From JASGDN01 sp049841275 (GTDB lineage Bacteria; Chloroflexota; Chloroflexia; Thermomicrobiales; UBA6265): a stretch of 64,000 nt of DNA. The stretch is from assembly GCA_049841275.1 (NCBI GenBank), contig JASGDN010000055.1:62001-126000 (forward strand). Direction: 5' to 3'. Positions 61,723 to 64,000 of the stretch are shown here, piece by piece. Position 1 is the stretch's first letter, and every line of letters starts with the position of its first letter. The notes under the pieces were generated by a model. The model was not told the DNA's origin. It was given only the letters and a program-made list of their open reading frames with translations, and ran no database searches. The position numbers and the translations under genes are program-made.

Positions 61723-62619
61723 ATGAGTTCATTGCCAAGGAAGATTGGCTCGGGATCGGTCAGTGCGCTGGCCAAGACTGCCCGCGCGATGCGTGACCCA
61801 CTCAAACCCTATCGCGCAATCAGGGACATCTACGGCCCGGATGACGGCACCGAGGACGTGTTCGAGGAGATGACGCTCCAGGAACACCTCGTCGAGTTGC
61901 GCGACCGCATCATGAAGGTCGTGATCGCTCTCGTGGTCGGCATGATCATCGGCTTCTACTTCCAGGGCGGCATCCTCGAAAACATTCGCGACAAGGCCAA
62001 TGCCACCGAAGGTCTCGACGTTCGCAGTCCAACCGACCCGATTACCCTGACCTTCAAAGTCTCGTTCTATGTTGCCATCGCCATCATTGCCCCAGTGATC
62101 GTCTACCAGATTGTCGCGTTCCTCTCCCCCGGCCTTACGCGGAAGGAGAAACGTGTTCTCTTTTCCGCACTGCCGTTCGTCTCGATCCTCTTCATTCTCG
62201 GCGTCGTCTATGGCTATTCGGTCGCTGCGCCCCGTGCTCTGCACTTCCTGTCGACCTGGAACCTCGGCGTCTACACCTGGCAGCCGGACGGCCCCGAGGT
62301 CATCAGCTTCTTCCTGACCCTGATGATTGGTCTTGGACTTGCGTTCCAGCTTCCGGTCATCATGTTCATCCTTGCCAAGATCGGTATCGTGACGACGAAA
62401 AAGCTGCGTGAATGGCGACGCTACGCCATCCTCGTGCTCTGCGTGGTCGCGGCGATCATCACACCCAGCACCGACCCGTTCAACATGGCGATTGTTGCCA
62501 TCCCGCTTGTGATCCTCTACGAGTTCGGTCTGATCGTCACTGCCGTCTTCGCCAAGACCTCCCTCCGCGACAAGCTGCCGGAGATGGCCGAGATGGCGAC
62601 ACCCGCCGATCGCAAATAG
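61723..62619 (+). CDS. tatC: Sec-independent protein translocase subunit TatC
   Basis: Core receptor of the twin-arginine translocase, which exports folded proteins. The 298-residue product has about 60 residues of N-terminal extension before the signature EMTLQEHLVELRDRIMKVV, six membrane helices, and the conserved VYQIVAFLSPGLTRKEKR and ALHFLSTWNLG regions. The usual length is about 240-260. The ATG at 61723 has GAAGGGAA upstream; ATG at residue 24 is an alternative. tatA must lie elsewhere. Confidence 0.93.
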   Translation: MSSLPRKIGSGSVSALAKTARAMRDPLKPYRAIRDIYGPDDGTEDVFEEMTLQEHLVELRDRIMKVVIALVVGMIIGFYFQGGILENIRDKANATEGLDVRSPTDPITLTFKVSFYVAIAIIAPVIVYQIVAFLSPGLTRKEKRVLFSALPFVSILFILGVVYGYSVAAPRALHFLSTWNLGVYTWQPDGPEVISFFLTLMIGLGLAFQLPVIMFILAKIGIVTTKKLREWRRYAILVLCVVAAIITPSTDPFNMAIVAIPLVILYEFGLIVTAVFAKTSLRDKLPEMAEMATPADRK

Positions 62620-62633
62620 CCATCCTCACGCGT

Positions 62634-62679
62634 GACACAGGGTGGGACCCGTCCAACTGGACGGGTCCCACCCTGTGTC
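62634..62679. terminator. 22-bp perfect hairpin terminator
   Basis: The arms 62634-62655 and 62658-62679 are exact complements with a 2-nt centre, 14 bp after the tatC stop and 90 bp before the convergent dehydrogenase stop. Confidence 0.8.
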
Positions 62680-62769
62680 CTGAACCGCCGGGCGCATGCC
62701 TGTCATGCAGGTCCGGGGCAACCGTTTGCCGAGGTGCGTTGCCGCGCCTGGAATGACAGGGCGGCACGC

Positions 62770-63765
62770 TCAGGCTGGATTGACGCGATTCACCACCGGT
62801 TCCTCAGCAAAGAACGCCGCGAAGTTCCGCACCGCCAGATCGACCATCAGCGCGATCGCCTCGGCCGTGCGTCCGGCCATATGCGGCGTCAGCAGCAGGT
62901 TGTCGAGCGTCAGCAACACCGGCGGAATGTCCGGCTCTCCCTCGACCACATCCAGCGCCGCACCGGCAATCGCCCGCCGCTGGAGCGCCTCGACGAGCGC
63001 ATCGGTGTCCACTACCGAGCCGCGTCCGATATTGACGAGATAGCCGCTCGGCCCGAGCCGGTCCAGCACGTCCCGCCCGACGATATGGTAGGTTCCTTCC
63101 CCGCCCGGCGCGGCGAGCACCAGGAAGTCGGACCATTCGGCAAGGTCGCGCAGATCCGCGAAAAACCGGTAAGGCGAGTCCGCAACCGGACGCCGGTTCG
63201 TATATCCGATCTTCATCTCGAACCCGTTTGCGGCCCGTTTCGCGATTGCGCTCCCGATCATCCCCAGCCCGAAGATTCCCAGGTTGCGCCCGGTCACGCC
63301 GACGCGCTTGAATGGAAAGTCGGTCCGCTCGCCGGGCAAGGCGGCATCGCGTTTCGGCGACGAGAAGTTGGACCATCCGCCACCCTTCACCGCGAGACAG
63401 GACGGCACGATCGTCCCGGCAATCGCCAGCAGCAACGTCATTGCATGATCGGCGACCGCGACGGTATTCGTGCCGCGTCCGTTCGTGACCACGATTCCCC
63501 GCGCGTTTGCCGTGCCGAGGTCGATCTTCTCGAACCCGGCACCGATCGCGGAGATGATCTTCAAGTCGGGCAGCTTCGCGATCTCGTTTCCCGTCAGGCC
63601 GAGCGAACCGTTCGTGAGCACTGCCACGGCGTCGGGGACAGCATCCACCGCGGCATCGCGCCCACCGTGTTCACCAGCGAGGAAGACTTCGAACCCGATA
63701 TCTTCCAGCTGTCGCCGCGCGTCCGGGGAGATGTCGATGATGACCAGCAGTTTCCGAGACACCAT
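62770..63765 (-). CDS. D-isomer-specific 2-hydroxyacid dehydrogenase
   Basis: An NAD(P)-dependent dehydrogenase of 331 residues. The Rossmann motif FGLGMIGSAIAKR and the catalytic triad context are visible: Arg in NIGRGSVVD, Glu in VVEGEPDIPP and His in TPHMAGRTAEA. The catalytic-domain start VSRKLLVIIDISPDARRQL fits glyoxylate/hydroxypyruvate reductase-like members. Substrate unknown. GGGGAGG is 5 bases upstream of the ATG at 63765. It is downstream of hemE on the same strand. Confidence 0.9.
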   Translation of the reverse strand: MVSRKLLVIIDISPDARRQLEDIGFEVFLAGEHGGRDAAVDAVPDAVAVLTNGSLGLTGNEIAKLPDLKIISAIGAGFEKIDLGTANARGIVVTNGRGTNTVAVADHAMTLLLAIAGTIVPSCLAVKGGGWSNFSSPKRDAALPGERTDFPFKRVGVTGRNLGIFGLGMIGSAIAKRAANGFEMKIGYTNRRPVADSPYRFFADLRDLAEWSDFLVLAAPGGEGTYHIVGRDVLDRLGPSGYLVNIGRGSVVDTDALVEALQRRAIAGAALDVVEGEPDIPPVLLTLDNLLLTPHMAGRTAEAIALMVDLAVRNFAAFFAEEPVVNRVNPA

Positions 63766-63879
63766 GTTCCTCCCCGCCACCAATGCGCCCGATCCCGCAC
63801 CGGGCATCCTGGATGCACGGTCGCACCGGAATCTACGCAGTGTCAAGTCCACACGCCACGGATTCTGGTGGATGAGGAC

Positions 63880-64000
63880 CTACGCCCGGACCTCAGACAT
63901 CCTGGAAGCCATGTGGACCCGCTCCACGACCCGGGCAAGCTGGTCGGGATCGGTCTGCGGCAGGATGCCGTGACCGAGATTGAAGACGTGTCCAGGCCGC
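63880..64000 (-). CDS. hemE: Uroporphyrinogen decarboxylase, C-terminal end (partial)
   Basis: Only the last 40 or so residues lie in the window; the gene enters from the right edge on the minus strand and stops at 63880. The sequence PGHVFNLGHGILPQTDPDQL is the characteristic HemE C-terminal region, which is followed in the family by a helix such as ARVVERVHM. Its role would be decarboxylation of uroporphyrinogen III to coproporphyrinogen in haem synthesis. It fits the need for haem by the caa3 oxidase but is not linked to it. Confidence 0.85.
   Translation of the reverse strand, partial: RPGHVFNLGHGILPQTDPDQLARVVERVHMASRMSEVRA

Overview
The window is a stretch of high-GC bacterial chromosome with no plasmid, prophage or CRISPR content. 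Gene content and order (a caa3-type cytochrome oxidase operon, argS coupled to an arginase, rimI-tsaD, yceD-rpmF-fabH-fabG, RqcH, a GH51 arabinofuranosidase, surface proteins with Thr/Pro/Glu stalks) suggest a Chloroflexota bacterium, most likely of the Thermomicrobia/Sphaerobacter type. That placement is an inference from gene content; no 16S gene is present. Because of the high GC, very long antisense open frames shadow most real genes.

Layout. 1-7.3 kb: the 3' part of a modular surface protein, a CYTH protein, a hypothetical protein, arginase overlapping argS, and a small membrane protein. 7.8-14.8 kb: the caa3 oxidase operon coxB-coxA-coxC-ctaF-ctaG followed by two uncharacterised membrane proteins. 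15-31 kb: mainly single-gene units, namely an amidohydrolase, a sucrase/ferredoxin-like protein, a P-loop kinase, a GH13 glucosidase, a DinB-like protein, tRNA-Leu(CAA), rimI-tsaD-inositol monophosphatase, a c-di-AMP receptor, an M20 peptidase, an LLM oxidoreductase, an S9 peptidase and a GNAT acetyltransferase. 31-44 kb: ppc, priA, def, gmk, rqcH, a GH51 enzyme, rpmB and degV. 44-54 kb: an LPXTG-anchored stalk protein, recG, an EmrB-type exporter, rsmD-coaD, a coiled-coil protein and a second MFS protein. 54.5-62.6 kb: yceD-rpmF-fabH-fabG, accC, nusB, acpP and tatC. The right edge carries a D-2-hydroxyacid dehydrogenase and the 3' end of hemE.

Functionally this is mostly housekeeping: respiration, fatty-acid synthesis, translation and its quality control, replication restart and anaplerosis. 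Accessory sugar-, peptide- and drug-handling genes are scattered between. The most unusual content is non-coding. Many gene ends carry very long, almost loopless perfect hairpins, usually without a T tract. The ppc-priA gap is a nest of inverted repeats, and a MITE-like element lies between fabG and accC. A pyrimidine-rich repeat is dispersed over 28-37 kb. A clear promoter upstream of yceD-rpmF runs straight into a terminator-like hairpin. No obviously new multi-gene defence or mobile system was found. The best candidates for undescribed biology are these repeat structures and the two orphan membrane proteins behind the oxidase operon.
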